From the NCBI GenBank assembly GCA_016195805.1, contig JACPYT010000015.1, positions 62,001 to 126,000 of the forward strand: a DNA stretch of 64,000 nucleotides. The letters are read 5' to 3'. The position numbers and the translations under genes were made by a program. Of the stretch, positions 1-8,980 are shown one piece after another; position 1 is the first letter of the stretch, and every line of letters begins with the position of its first letter. The stretch is from Hydrogenophilales bacterium (GTDB lineage: Bacteria; Pseudomonadota; Gammaproteobacteria; Burkholderiales; Thiobacillaceae). The notes beneath the pieces are model-generated. The model was not told the DNA's origin and ran no database searches. It saw nothing but the letters and a program-made list of their open reading frames with translations.

Positions 1-635
1 CACGCGCCATGGCCAAGGGCAGCAAGTTTGGCCGCGAGATGCAGGAAGCCGCCTGGCAAAGCGCCGAGGTCGATGCGCTGTATCGGCTGGCCGCTGCCGG
101 CGTGCGGGTCCCCACGCCGTACAACTTCCATGAGGGCGTCCTGCTGATGGAATTAGTAGCCGACTCGGAGGGAAACGCCGCACCCCGGCTCAACGACGTG
201 TCACTGAGCGAGGAAGAAGCGCTTGCACATCACCGCACCCTGATCGGGGAAGTGGTGCGCATGCTGTGCGCCGGCGTCGTCCACGGCGACCTGTCCGAGT
301 TCAACATCCTCATCGACGCCGACGGCCCGGTGATCATCGACCTGCCGCAAGCGGTCGACGCCGCCGGCAACAACCACGCCCAGGCCATGCTGGCGCGCGA
401 CGTAAACAACCTGCGGGCTTACTTTGGACAGTTCGCGCCGGCATTGTTGGCCACGCAATATGCGCAGGAAATCTGGGCGCTGTACGAGCACGGCAAGCTG
501 CACCCCGAGACCGAACTCACCGGCCGGTATGAATGCACGCTGCCGGAGGTCAATCTGGAAGGCGTGATGCGGGAAATTAATGACACGCTCAAGGAAGAGG
601 AAGCACGCCTGTTGCGTCTACACGAGTTGGGGTGA
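1..635 (+). CDS. RIO1-like serine kinase, 5' end outside window
   Basis: Atypical protein kinase of the RIO family; its substrate in bacteria is not well defined. The reading frame is open to the left edge (Arg-Ala precede the first visible Met at base 9), so the N-terminal ATP-binding part is missing from view and the Met at 9 is probably internal. The fragment has the catalytic-loop motif VHGDLSEFNILI about 100 residues in, with the catalytic Asp and metal-binding Asn. The metal-binding IIDLPQAVD follows and replaces the DFG of ordinary kinases, as is usual in RIO proteins. It ends with a charged helix (LKEEEARLLRLHELG). A short intergenic stretch separates it from the convergent AbiV-like gene. 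Family assignment is firm; the biological role is unknown. Confidence 0.85.
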   Translation, partial: RAMAKGSKFGREMQEAAWQSAEVDALYRLAAAGVRVPTPYNFHEGVLLMELVADSEGNAAPRLNDVSLSEEEALAHHRTLIGEVVRMLCAGVVHGDLSEFNILIDADGPVIIDLPQAVDAAGNNHAQAMLARDVNNLRAYFGQFAPALLATQYAQEIWALYEHGKLHPETELTGRYECTLPEVNLEGVMREINDTLKEEEARLLRLHELG

Positions 636-715
636 TTCACTACTGAGACTCAAAGGACGAGCGGTCAAACGAAAATAAATCGAGCACGGCCCCTTTGATT
701 CCCTCGATGGAAGGG

Positions 716-1324
716 TTAGCCGTCACGGCCCACACTGAGGGTATTGAGTAGTTTCATGTAGCTCTCCCTTTTGGCTAACTCCGCGACGCGGCCATGCGTA
801 ACTGCTTCGACCGTGGAGAACAGTTCCAATCGATTTCTTGCAGCAGTGAGTGCTTCAGATGCAAGTTTCTCGGTGATGGCTGCATTCGGCTTGTAGATGC
901 TGTCTTGGTAGACGCCGGTGTAGAGGCTGACATTCTTCAGTTCGTTGAAGAGTTCGATGCGCGACAGCGCTTGCTCGTGGACCTGGATGTCTCTTGTGGT
1001 CGGATCAGTGTTCGTACCGAGAAGATCGACGAACAGCGAACCCTTCAACTTCGCGCTGTGGGACCGAAGCCGTGCATCAAGCTGGCTCCAGTTGATGGTG
1101 TCGCCGTTGACGAGGTTGACACCGACCGCCGCCAGCAGTGGAAGTTTGGCAAGCTCTTCCGAGGACAAGTGCGCCAAGGTATAGGTACGCGCGAACTTCT
1201 TGTGCTTGAAGAGCAACTCGGCCTCTTCGGCAAGCTCGGACGCGTTTTCGAGAACTAGCGCACGCAGGTTCTCAACTTCCGGTAGGGAGAGTGCGTTCAT
1301 CTGACGGCTAACGTTGGAGTGCAC
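716..1324 (-). CDS. AbiV-like HEPN family protein (putative abortive infection)
   Basis: About 202 residues, almost entirely helical by composition. The pattern near residues 40-60 (FARTYTLAHLSSEELAKLPLL) matches the A-x-x-LA-x-x-x-xEE-x-x-K signature of AbiV-family HEPN proteins. These are reported to give phage resistance by abortive infection or translation arrest. A second helical half contains NRLELFSTVEA. Two starts are possible: GTG at 1324 or ATG at 1300. Neither has a clear ribosome binding site, and the second gives a typical AbiV-length N-terminus. It stands alone with no obvious partner and lies in a small defence/toxin-antitoxin island between a RIO kinase and rlmB. The family call is from motif recognition only; the defence role is inferred. 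Confidence 0.62.
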   Translation of the reverse strand: MHSNVSRQMNALSLPEVENLRALVLENASELAEEAELLFKHKKFARTYTLAHLSSEELAKLPLLAAVGVNLVNGDTINWSQLDARLRSHSAKLKGSLFVDLLGTNTDPTTRDIQVHEQALSRIELFNELKNVSLYTGVYQDSIYKPNAAITEKLASEALTAARNRLELFSTVEAVTHGRVAELAKRESYMKLLNTLSVGRDG

Positions 1325-1452
1325 CCGATGGCGGAAAGCAGCGAAGCTGCTTGTAGCCGGTCGGGTGGAACGCAGTGTTGGGCGTCAATCTCATGGAGAT
1401 AAATCAAAGGAAATCAAAGGGCCAGGATCAGATTAAATCTTATCCCGCCTAT
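1325..1452. repeat. Intergenic stretch with tandem 10-mer and repeat-like remnant
   Basis: Positions 1401-1420 hold two exact copies of AAATCAAAGG in tandem. They are followed by GGCCAGGATCAGATTAAATC, and preceded near 1350-1380 by a GGTCGGGTGGAACGCAGTG-type segment. The last two resemble the dispersed extragenic repeats seen beside transposable or exchanged segments in Proteobacteria. The tandem copy is directly visible; the link to mobile repeats is a guess. Confidence 0.3.
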
Positions 1453-1737
1453 TCAGGCCGCCAGCTTCAACTCGCAATGCAAGCCCGCACGGGCAGCCAG
1501 CGTCACCAGCATATCCAGGCTGAATTTGTCCCATTTTCCGCGCATCAGGTCGGACACGCGAGATTGGCTGATGCCCAGAACTTGTGCCGCTTCAACTTGT
1601 GTCCAATTGCGCTTTTCCACGGCCAGGCGCAATTGCGCCATCAAGTCCGCACGCATCGACAACACGGCGGCCTCCTCCGGCGGGAAGCCCAGGTCGGCAA
1701 ACACATTGCCGCCAGACTGGATGATTTTTTCTTTCAT
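1453..1737 (-). CDS. XRE-family HTH antitoxin (HigA-like)
   Basis: 94-residue DNA-binding protein. Residues about 33-85 form an XRE helix-turn-helix with the core TQVEAAQVLGISQSRVSDLM, typical of small HigA-type antitoxins that bind their own promoter and neutralise a RelE-superfamily toxin. The end (LAARAGLHCELKL) also fits that group. Its ATG overlaps the TGA of an in-frame toxin-like C-terminal scrap (1734-1805) by 4 bp, the usual toxin-then-antitoxin junction, but the rest of the toxin is missing. It therefore looks like an orphan antitoxin, now behind a complete MazF-type pair on the same strand. It may be transcribed from that operon. Confidence 0.8.
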   Translation of the reverse strand: MKEKIIQSGGNVFADLGFPPEEAAVLSMRADLMAQLRLAVEKRNWTQVEAAQVLGISQSRVSDLMRGKWDKFSLDMLVTLAARAGLHCELKLAA

Positions 1738-1805
1738 GCCTCAGCTCCTATCTGCTTGTATCGCCGCGCCGCGAATTCGACGAAACCATCAGGGATCACG
1801 GCTAC
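1734..1805 (-). pseudogene. C-terminal remnant of a RelE/Gp49-like toxin
   Basis: Twenty-three codons open directly upstream of the XRE antitoxin and end in a TGA that shares bases with its ATG. The peptide VIPDGFVEFAARRYKQIGAEA resembles the tail of phage Gp49/RelE-type toxins, which end in an ARxRYK helix. Upstream the frame runs into low-complexity GC bases and a stop at the end of the PemK gene, so no complete toxin can be encoded. Read as a toxin truncated when the MazF/PemK pair became joined to it. The remnant is short, so confidence is limited. Confidence 0.42.
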
Positions 1806-2143
1806 CCCGCCCCGCCCTTAATGATGGCGATCAACGCGCTGCGCACTTCGTCCAGACGGACTTGTGAGACTGTTCCTGCCGCTGAGGTAAACAGTGAAGT
1901 ATTGGCTGTGAACAGTTTTCCTGGGCGAGCATAGCTTGCACGTTGCAGCCCACCCGATGTGAAATCGTCCTGATTGAGCAGAACGGCGTGCGAGTCGGCA
2001 TAGGGGTTGCTGGTGATCTGGCAGGCGATCCAGTCGTCGCGCCCGGCGTCGGCCAGAAGCAGCGCCGGCCGCAATTTGCTGTGGGTGAGGTCTGAAAACG
2101 GGAACGGCAGAAGGACTACTTGGCCGGCTGCAAATGCGCCCAT
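1802..2143 (-). CDS. MazF/PemK-type endoribonuclease toxin
   Basis: 113 residues with the PemK/MazF fold signatures. These are an N-terminal GQVVLLPFPFSDLTHSKLRPALLL, where the conserved segment ends in the K-x-RPALL strand, followed by WIACQITSNPYAD and a C-terminal VRSALIAIIKG helix. The family cleaves mRNA at short sequences and halts translation until the antitoxin blocks it. It overlaps the upstream antitoxin gene by 28 bp, so the two are translationally coupled. Stop TAG lies at the junction with the relic toxin scrap. A standard chromosomal type II toxin with no missing motif noticed. Confidence 0.85.
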   Translation of the reverse strand: MGAFAAGQVVLLPFPFSDLTHSKLRPALLLADAGRDDWIACQITSNPYADSHAVLLNQDDFTSGGLQRASYARPGKLFTANTSLFTSAAGTVSQVRLDEVRSALIAIIKGGAG

Positions 2144-2325
2144 GCTTCCTCTTCCTCTGGTTTCAGCCAGTCTTCGGCGAGCGCGGCTTCAGCCAGTTGC
2201 AGCGCCTCGTCAACTGGCGGCTTCAGGAGCGTGAGCAATGCGCGCCCAACAGGAATCGTCTGCACGGGCTCCAGCGGATGGATGTGTCCCGACGCGTCAA
2301 TTTCAACTTCGATGGTCTGCAGCAT
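2116..2325 (-). CDS. Small antitoxin partner of the MazF/PemK toxin
   Basis: 69 residues starting MLQTIEVEIDASGHIHPLEP, a beta-rich N-terminus like other short non-AbrB antitoxins. It ends in an acidic helix (EDWLKPEEEEAWAHLQPAK) suited to binding a basic toxin. The ATG at 2325 is chosen over an upstream Met because GGAGG stands seven bases in front of it. It is the first gene of the pair and overlaps the toxin by 28 bp. The promoter should lie in 2326-2411. The role comes from position and size; the exact antitoxin family was not identified. Confidence 0.72.
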   Translation of the reverse strand: MLQTIEVEIDASGHIHPLEPVQTIPVGRALLTLLKPPVDEALQLAEAALAEDWLKPEEEEAWAHLQPAK

Positions 2326-2411
2326 GGCGGGGCCTCCTTCGGGCAATGTGCCTATTCTATGCCTGTGGGTAATTCCGGTCGATGCACAAGGCCGAAGGCG
2401 CTTCAGTCCGG

Positions 2412-3176
2412 TCACGCCCCGCGCTGCCGCACCGTCTCATACAAACACAGCGCCGCCGACACCGACACGTTGAGGCTTTCCACCGTCCCACCAATCGGGA
2501 TGCGCGCGACCTGATCGCAGCTCTGCTTGACCAGGCGGCGGATACCCGCGCCTTCGGCGCCGAGCACCCAGGCGATGCCGGTCCTGGCGTCGATACCGGA
2601 CAGGGGTTGCTCGCCGTCCATGTCGGCGGCGATGACCCAGATGTTGTGTTCCTTCAAATCCTCGATCGTGCGCGCGAGGTTGGTGACCATGATGTAGGGC
2701 ACGGTTTCGGCGGCACCGGAGGCAACCTTTTCCACCGTGGCGTTGACGCCGACGGCGTTGTCCTTGGGGGCGATGACGGCGTGGGCGCCGAAGGCGTCCG
2801 CGGATCGGAGTATCGCGCCGAGGTTGTGCGGGTCGGTGACGCCGTCGAGGATGACCAGCAGCGGTGGACCCTGGATGTTTTCCAGCACCTCATCCAGAGA
2901 ATGGCTCAGCGCAACCGGCTTGACGCGGGCGACCACGCCCTGGTGCTTGGCGGCCTTGCCGACCAGGCGCGTCAAACGATCGGCTTCGACCTGCGCAAGC
3001 TTGACCCCGTTGTCCCTGGCCTGATGCACCAGGTCGCGCGCACGCGCGTCGCGGCGGGTCAGGTCGAGGTAGATTTCGAATATGCCCGCGGGGTCCTGGC
3101 GCAGACGGGCCAGGACGGGATGAAAGCCGTAGATGAGTTTTTCTGCGGCGTGCTTGTCGGCGGACTTCTCACTCAT
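2412..3176 (-). CDS. rlmB: 23S rRNA (guanosine-2'-O)-methyltransferase RlmB
   Basis: 254-residue SpoU (SPOUT) methyltransferase that 2'-O-methylates G2251 in 23S rRNA using S-adenosylmethionine. The N-terminal substrate-binding domain begins with KLIYGFHPVLARL. The three SpoU motifs follow in order: NLGAILRSADAFGA (about residue 120), LGAEGAGIRRLVK (about 200) and SLNVSVSAALCLYE (about 230). Length is normal for RlmB. Its start overlaps the rnr stop by 4 bp (ATGA), the common rnr-rlmB arrangement, so the pair is cotranscribed and coupled. Confidence 0.95.
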   Translation of the reverse strand: MSEKSADKHAAEKLIYGFHPVLARLRQDPAGIFEIYLDLTRRDARARDLVHQARDNGVKLAQVEADRLTRLVGKAAKHQGVVARVKPVALSHSLDEVLENIQGPPLLVILDGVTDPHNLGAILRSADAFGAHAVIAPKDNAVGVNATVEKVASGAAETVPYIMVTNLARTIEDLKEHNIWVIAADMDGEQPLSGIDARTGIAWVLGAEGAGIRRLVKQSCDQVARIPIGGTVESLNVSVSAALCLYETVRQRGA

Positions 3177-5452
3177 TTCCGCTTGCCACCGCTTTTGCCG
3201 GCCTTCTTCTTCGGCGCGGCGGTTTCTTCCTGCACCGACTCAATTTCCGTGACCAAGCTGAAATCGATCTTGCTGGTCTCGATGTCGGCGCGCATCACCT
3301 TGATGCGCACGCGGTCACCCAGGCGATATTTTTTCCCGGTGCGTTCGCCGAGCATCATGTGCTTGGCCTGGTCGTAGTGGAAGTAGTCCTGGCCGAGTTC
3401 GGAGACGTGGACCAGACCTTCGATGAAGATCTCGTCGATCGCGACGAACATGCCGAAGCTGGTGACCGCGCTCACGGTGCCGTTGTATTCGTCGCCGATG
3501 CGGTCCTGCATGAAGTAAGTCTTCAGCCAGGCGTCGACGTCGCGGGTGGCGTCGTCGGCGCGGCGCTCGGTCATCGAGCAGTGGGTACCGATTTCCGCCA
3601 GGCCCTTGGCGGGCAATTTCTCGCCCAGCAGCACGGCCTTGATGCCGCGGTGCACCAGCAGGTCCGGATAGCGGCGGATCGGCGAGGTGAAGTGGGTGTA
3701 GGCCTCGTACGCCAGGCCGAAGTGACCCTTGTTGTCAGGGCTGTAGATCGCCTGCCGGAGCGAGCGCAGCATCACGGTCTGCAAGAGGCCGTGGTCAGGA
3801 CGATCCTTGATCTTCTCCAGCAGCGCGGCGTAATCCTTGGCGTGCGGCTTGTCGCCGCCGCCGAGATCGAGGCCGAATTCGGCGAGGAAACCGCGCAGCG
3901 CAGCGAGCTTCTCCGGCGTCGGGCCTTCGTGCACGCGGAACAGCGCGGGCTGCTTGTTCTCGTGCAGGTAATCCGAGGCGCAGACGTTGGCCGCCAGCAT
4001 GCATTCCTCGATGATGCGGTGCGCGTCGTTGCGGATCACCGGCACGATCTCCTTGATCTTGCCGTTGTCGTCGAAAATGATCTGCGTCTCGGTCGAGCCG
4101 AAGTCGATGGCGCCGCGCTTGGCGCGCGCCTTCAGCAGCGTGCGGAACAATTTATCCAGCGCTTCCAGGTGCGGCATCAGCGCGGCTCGCTTTTTTTCAA
4201 GCTCAGCCTTCTCCGGCTTGGACGCGCCCGAGAGCCAGTCCCACACCTGGTTGTAGGTAAGGCGCGCGTGCGAGTAGATCACCGCTGGGTAGAAGCGGTA
4301 TTCCTTGATGCTGCCTGCGGTGGTGATGCGCATGTCGCACACCATCGACAGGCGGTCGACTTCGGGATTGAGCGAGCAGAGACCGTTGGAAAGCGCTTCC
4401 GGCAGCATGGGGATGACGCGGCGCGGGAAATACACCGAGTTGCCGCGGTTGTAACCCTCCGTGTCGAGCGCATCCCTGGGCTGCACGTAATGACTGACGT
4501 CGGCGATCGCCACCACCAGCCTGAAACCGCTGCGGCCGAGCGGCTCGCAGTACACGGCGTCGTCGAAGTCGCGTGCGGTCTCGCCGTCGATGGTGACGAG
4601 CGGCAGATGGCGGATGTCCTCGCGCCCGGCCATGTCCTTCTTCTGCACCTTGTTCGGCAGTTTCGACGCCTGCGCCTCGACGTCCGGCGGGAACACGTAG
4701 GGCAGGTCGTGCTTGCGCAACGCGATCTCGATTTCCATGCCGGGTCCGGTAAAGCTGCCCAGGATTTCGGTGACGCGACCGACCGCCTCGTTGTGCGCGC
4801 CGGGCTGGGTGACGATTTCCACCGTCACCACCTGGCCGGATTTCGCGGCGCCGGCATTCTCGGCCGGCACCAGAATGTCCTGGTTGATGCGGCGGTTCTC
4901 CGCGATCAGGAAGCCGACGCCGCCTTCTAGGTAGTAGCGGCCGACGATGAACTGGTTGACGTGCTCCAGCACCTCGACGATCTTGGCCTCGCGCCGGCCG
5001 CGCTTGTCGAAGCCGGCCACCCGCACCAGCACCTTGTCGCCGTGCAGCACGCGGTGCATTTCCTTGGGCGACAGAAACAGGTCGTCGCCGCCTTCTTCCG
5101 GCACCACGAAGCCGAAGCCGTCGGGGTGGCCCTCGACGCGGCCCTTGATCAGGTCCAGCTTGTCCGGCAGGCACAGCTGGCGCTTGCGGTTGAGCATCAG
5201 CTGGCCGTCGCGCTGCATCGCGCCGAGACGGCGCTGGAACAGGTCGCGCTCGGCCTCGGTGATGTGCAGCTGCTCGGCAAAGGCGTCGACATCGACCGGG
5301 CAGCCGGCCTCGGTGATCAATTGCAGGATGTATTCGCGGCTCGGCAGCGGCGATTCGTAGCGCTCGGTTTCACGCTCGTAGAACGGATCGGCCAGGCGGA
5401 TCGCCGGGATTTTGTGTTTGCCTGCACGGCTGCGGGATTTCTTCGTTGACAA
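3173..5452 (-). CDS. rnr: Ribonuclease R
   Basis: 759-residue 3'-5' exoribonuclease that degrades structured RNA, rRNA fragments and, with SmpB/tmRNA, non-stop mRNA. Domains in order: N-terminal winged helix (about 25-85), cold-shock domains (about 90-240), the RNB nuclease with the metal-binding ARDFDDAVYC near residue 300, an S1 domain (about 645-730) and a lysine-rich tail. The only plausible start is TTG at 5452. An in-frame TAG sits seven codons upstream and the first internal Met is about 80 residues in. AGAGAA precedes the start. This TTG lies at the -35 hexamer of the divergent tRNA-Leu promoter. Followed by rlmB with a 4-bp overlap. Confidence 0.95.
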   Translation of the reverse strand: MSTKKSRSRAGKHKIPAIRLADPFYERETERYESPLPSREYILQLITEAGCPVDVDAFAEQLHITEAERDLFQRRLGAMQRDGQLMLNRKRQLCLPDKLDLIKGRVEGHPDGFGFVVPEEGGDDLFLSPKEMHRVLHGDKVLVRVAGFDKRGRREAKIVEVLEHVNQFIVGRYYLEGGVGFLIAENRRINQDILVPAENAGAAKSGQVVTVEIVTQPGAHNEAVGRVTEILGSFTGPGMEIEIALRKHDLPYVFPPDVEAQASKLPNKVQKKDMAGREDIRHLPLVTIDGETARDFDDAVYCEPLGRSGFRLVVAIADVSHYVQPRDALDTEGYNRGNSVYFPRRVIPMLPEALSNGLCSLNPEVDRLSMVCDMRITTAGSIKEYRFYPAVIYSHARLTYNQVWDWLSGASKPEKAELEKKRAALMPHLEALDKLFRTLLKARAKRGAIDFGSTETQIIFDDNGKIKEIVPVIRNDAHRIIEECMLAANVCASDYLHENKQPALFRVHEGPTPEKLAALRGFLAEFGLDLGGGDKPHAKDYAALLEKIKDRPDHGLLQTVMLRSLRQAIYSPDNKGHFGLAYEAYTHFTSPIRRYPDLLVHRGIKAVLLGEKLPAKGLAEIGTHCSMTERRADDATRDVDAWLKTYFMQDRIGDEYNGTVSAVTSFGMFVAIDEIFIEGLVHVSELGQDYFHYDQAKHMMLGERTGKKYRLGDRVRIKVMRADIETSKIDFSLVTEIESVQEETAAPKKKAGKSGGKRK

Positions 5453-5474
5453 TTTATTCTCTGCTCTCTAAAAT
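5446..5474 (+). promoter_or_regulatory. Sigma-70 promoter of tRNA-Leu
   Basis: Perfect -35 TTGACA (5446-5451), 17-base spacer, then TAAAAT (5469-5474), with initiation expected about seven bases before the tRNA. The -35 box covers the complement of the rnr TTG start codon, so the two divergent genes share these bases. Confidence 0.8.
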
Positions 5475-5487
5475 GCGCGCCTTCATT

Positions 5488-5574
5488 GCCCAGATGGCGG
5501 AATTGGTAGACGCACTAGGTTCAGGTCCTAGCGGTGGCAACACTGTGGAGGTTCGAGTCCTCTTCTGGGCACCA
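5488..5574 (+). tRNA. tRNA-Leu (anticodon CAG)
   Basis: Class II tRNA. The acceptor stem GCCCAGA pairs with TCTGGGC, followed by an encoded ACCA end. The anticodon stem CTAGG/CCTAG closes the loop TTCAGGT, giving anticodon CAG, which reads the CUG leucine codon that dominates this GC-rich genome. A long variable arm (GGTGGCAACACTG region) and the T-loop GGTTCGAGTCC are present. It stands alone between the divergent rnr and the convergent purA, with its own promoter and terminator. Confidence 0.97.
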
Positions 5575-5584
5575 AACGCTGCAA

Positions 5585-5620
5585 GTAAAAAGCCGACCTC
5601 GTGTCGGCTTTTTACTTTTT
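5585..5620. terminator. Bidirectional rho-independent terminator (tRNA-Leu / purA)
   Basis: Perfect 13-bp stem GTAAAAAGCCGAC / GTCGGCTTTTTAC with loop CTCGT, followed by TTTTT. A-runs and T-runs on both sides allow it to end the tRNA transcript on plus and the hflX-purA transcript on minus. Confidence 0.9.
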
Positions 5621-5638
5621 CAGACTTGATTTTAACCA

Positions 5639-6952
<1,314 letters not shown>

Positions 6953-7912
6953 TTATTTCGAGCCGGCAACGACCAGCTCGCGCAAATCCAGACTGAAACC
7001 GGTGGCCGGACGCGCCCGGCCGAATACCCGCCCCACTTCGTCGTAGCGGCCGCCCTGCGCAATCGCATGGCTGCGGCCGCCGGTGTAGGCGGCAAACACG
7101 ACGCCGCTGTGGTAGCCGTAGCCGCGCAGTTCGGCCAGATCGTAGGCCGCCTCGGCGCCGGCGAGGCCGCGGTCGAGCACCTCCAGGGTATCCAGTGCGG
7201 CTGCGATTGCCGCCAGTTGCGGCAGGCGCGCACGCGCTTCGGCCAGCACGTTGCGGTCGCCGTACAGCTGCGGCAGCGCGGCAAAGGCATCGCGCAACGC
7301 GACGGGCAGACCCGCAGTCAACACCGCCACGGCGCTGCTGTCCTTGGCCTGTAGCGCACCGAACAGCTGGTGCTCGACCTCACCGGAGAGGCCGGCTTCC
7401 TGCGCCAGCGCACGGTAGACGCCGACGTGGCCGATGTCGAGCTGCAGCGTTTTCACGCCGCAAGCGGCGAGCCCCTGCAGCATCAGCGTGAGGATTTCGA
7501 GGTCCGCCTCGGCGCCGGCTTCGCCATACAGTTCCGCGCCGATCTGGATCGGTTCGCGCGAGCGATGGAAGCCGTCGGACTGGGTGTGCAGCACGCTGCC
7601 CGCATAGCACAGGCGGTTGACCGCGTTGGCGGCCAGCAGATGCGCGTCGATGCGCGCCACCTGCGGCGTGGTATCGGCGCGCACGCCCATCAGCCGGCCG
7701 GTCAGCTGATCGACCAGCTTGAAGGTCTTGAGGTCGAGATCGGCGCCGACGCCGGTCAGCAGCGAGTCGACGTATTCCATCAGCGGCGGGACCACCAGTT
7801 GGTAGCCGCGGCTGCGGAACAGGTCGAGCAGCGCGCGGCGCATGTCTTCCATGCGCCAGGCCTGCGGCGGCAATACATCCTCGACGTTTTCGGGCAATAG
7901 CCAGGCAGTCAT
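6953..7912 (-). CDS. hisZ: ATP phosphoribosyltransferase regulatory subunit
   Basis: 319 residues resembling the class II histidyl-tRNA synthetase catalytic core but without tRNA charging. HisZ binds short-form HisG and makes it active and histidine-sensitive in the first step of histidine synthesis. It begins WLLPENVEDVLPPQAW. Motif-2-like VRADTTPQVARI and the C-terminal GGRYDEVGRVFGRARPATGFSLDL show the HisRS-like fold. A true hisS occurs elsewhere in the window (18521-19786), supporting the regulatory role. It is on the short side for betaproteobacterial HisZ. hisG is not in the window. Confidence 0.9.
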   Translation of the reverse strand: MTAWLLPENVEDVLPPQAWRMEDMRRALLDLFRSRGYQLVVPPLMEYVDSLLTGVGADLDLKTFKLVDQLTGRLMGVRADTTPQVARIDAHLLAANAVNRLCYAGSVLHTQSDGFHRSREPIQIGAELYGEAGAEADLEILTLMLQGLAACGVKTLQLDIGHVGVYRALAQEAGLSGEVEHQLFGALQAKDSSAVAVLTAGLPVALRDAFAALPQLYGDRNVLAEARARLPQLAAIAAALDTLEVLDRGLAGAEAAYDLAELRGYGYHSGVVFAAYTGGRSHAIAQGGRYDEVGRVFGRARPATGFSLDLRELVVAGSK

Positions 7913-7913
7913 T

Positions 7914-8102
7914 TCAATTCAGCATCGTCAACACAAAAAGGCCACCCAGCATCGAGGTGGCTCCGATAAAACGCAATTGGCCGTCGCGCAATTCCAGCAT
8001 GCGGCGCAATGCATTACGCCACACACCTGGCAGGACAAACGGCAGAATGCCCTCGATCACCAGCACCGAACCGATTGCCGCCAGCCAGTCAGATCTTGTC
8101 AT
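7914..8102 (-). CDS. DUF2065 family small membrane protein
   Basis: 62 residues with two predicted membrane segments (about 5-25 and 43-60) separated by a short basic loop (WRNALRRMLELRDGQLR). It matches the small DUF2065 family that sits after hflC in many Proteobacteria. Start ATG overlaps the hflC TGA by 4 bp, and hisZ begins one base after its stop, so it is translated as part of the hflX-hflK-hflC-hisZ-purA operon. Function unknown; the context suggests a link to the HflKC membrane complex. Confidence 0.85.
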   Translation of the reverse strand: MTRSDWLAAIGSVLVIEGILPFVLPGVWRNALRRMLELRDGQLRFIGATSMLGGLFVLTMLN

Positions 8103-8980
8103 TTACCGCCAGCGGCACGCGGGTTCTTCATGTATTTGAAGAAGTCGGCACTGGGATCCAGCACCATCACGTCGCTCTTGTTCTTGAAGCTCTCGCGGTA
8201 GGCCTGCATGCTGCGGTAGAAGGCATAGAACTCCGGGTTCTTGTCGTAGGCAGCAGCGTAGATCGCCGCGGCCTTGGCGTCGCCCTCGCCCTTGACGCGC
8301 TGCGCGTCGCGATAGGCGTTGGCGACGATCACCTGCTTCTGCCTGTCGGCATCCGCCTTGATCTTTTCCGCTTCCGCCGCGCCGGTCGAGCGCAGTTCGT
8401 TAGCCACCTGCTTGCGCTCGGCTTCCATGCGGCGGAAGACGTTTTCCGACACGCTTTCCGGAAGATCGACCCGCTTGATGCGCACGTCGACCACCTGCAC
8501 GCCGATCTTGCGCGCATCCTGGTCGGCCTTGGTGCGAATCAGATTCATAATTTCGTCACGCTGGCCCGAAACAACGTCATGAATGGTGCGTTTGCCGAAC
8601 TCGGCCCGCAGGCCGTCGTTGACGGTCTGATTCAGGCGGATCTGCGCGCGCGTTTCATCGCCGCCGACCGAAACGTAAAATTGCCGTGCATCGATGACGC
8701 GCCACTTGATGTACGAGTCGACCAGCACGTTTTTCTTCTCCGAGGTGATGAAACGCTCCGGATCCGCGGCATCCAGCGTCAGGATGCGCGTATCGAAATA
8801 GCGGACGTTCTGCACCAGCGGCAGCTTGAAGTAGAGGCCTGGCGCCTTCTTGACCGAGACCACCTCACCCAGCTGGAACACGAGTGCGTTCTGGCGCTGA
8901 TCGACGGTAAACATGCTGCCGCTCAGGACCACCAGCAACACAACCAGGCCGATCAGAATGGGACCGATATGCTTGTTCAT
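8099..8980 (-). CDS. hflC: HflC, FtsH-protease modulator subunit
   Basis: 293-residue SPFH/band-7 protein. One N-terminal membrane segment (about 7-24, IGLVVLLVVLSGSMF) anchors a periplasmic SPFH domain (VDQRQNALVFQLGEV onward). A long charged helical region follows (EAEKIKADADRQKQVIVANA). With HflK it forms a large cage around FtsH in the inner membrane and modulates proteolysis. The gene overlaps hflK and the DUF2065 gene by 4 bp on each side. Length and motifs are normal. Confidence 0.95.
   Translation of the reverse strand: MNKHIGPILIGLVVLLVVLSGSMFTVDQRQNALVFQLGEVVSVKKAPGLYFKLPLVQNVRYFDTRILTLDAADPERFITSEKKNVLVDSYIKWRVIDARQFYVSVGGDETRAQIRLNQTVNDGLRAEFGKRTIHDVVSGQRDEIMNLIRTKADQDARKIGVQVVDVRIKRVDLPESVSENVFRRMEAERKQVANELRSTGAAEAEKIKADADRQKQVIVANAYRDAQRVKGEGDAKAAAIYAAAYDKNPEFYAFYRSMQAYRESFKNKSDVMVLDPSADFFKYMKNPRAAGGK

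Noticed and set aside
6953-7912. Truncated or second histidyl-tRNA synthetase
   Set aside because: It matches HisZ, ends at a normal HisZ C-terminus and lies before purA; the true hisS is at 18521-19786.
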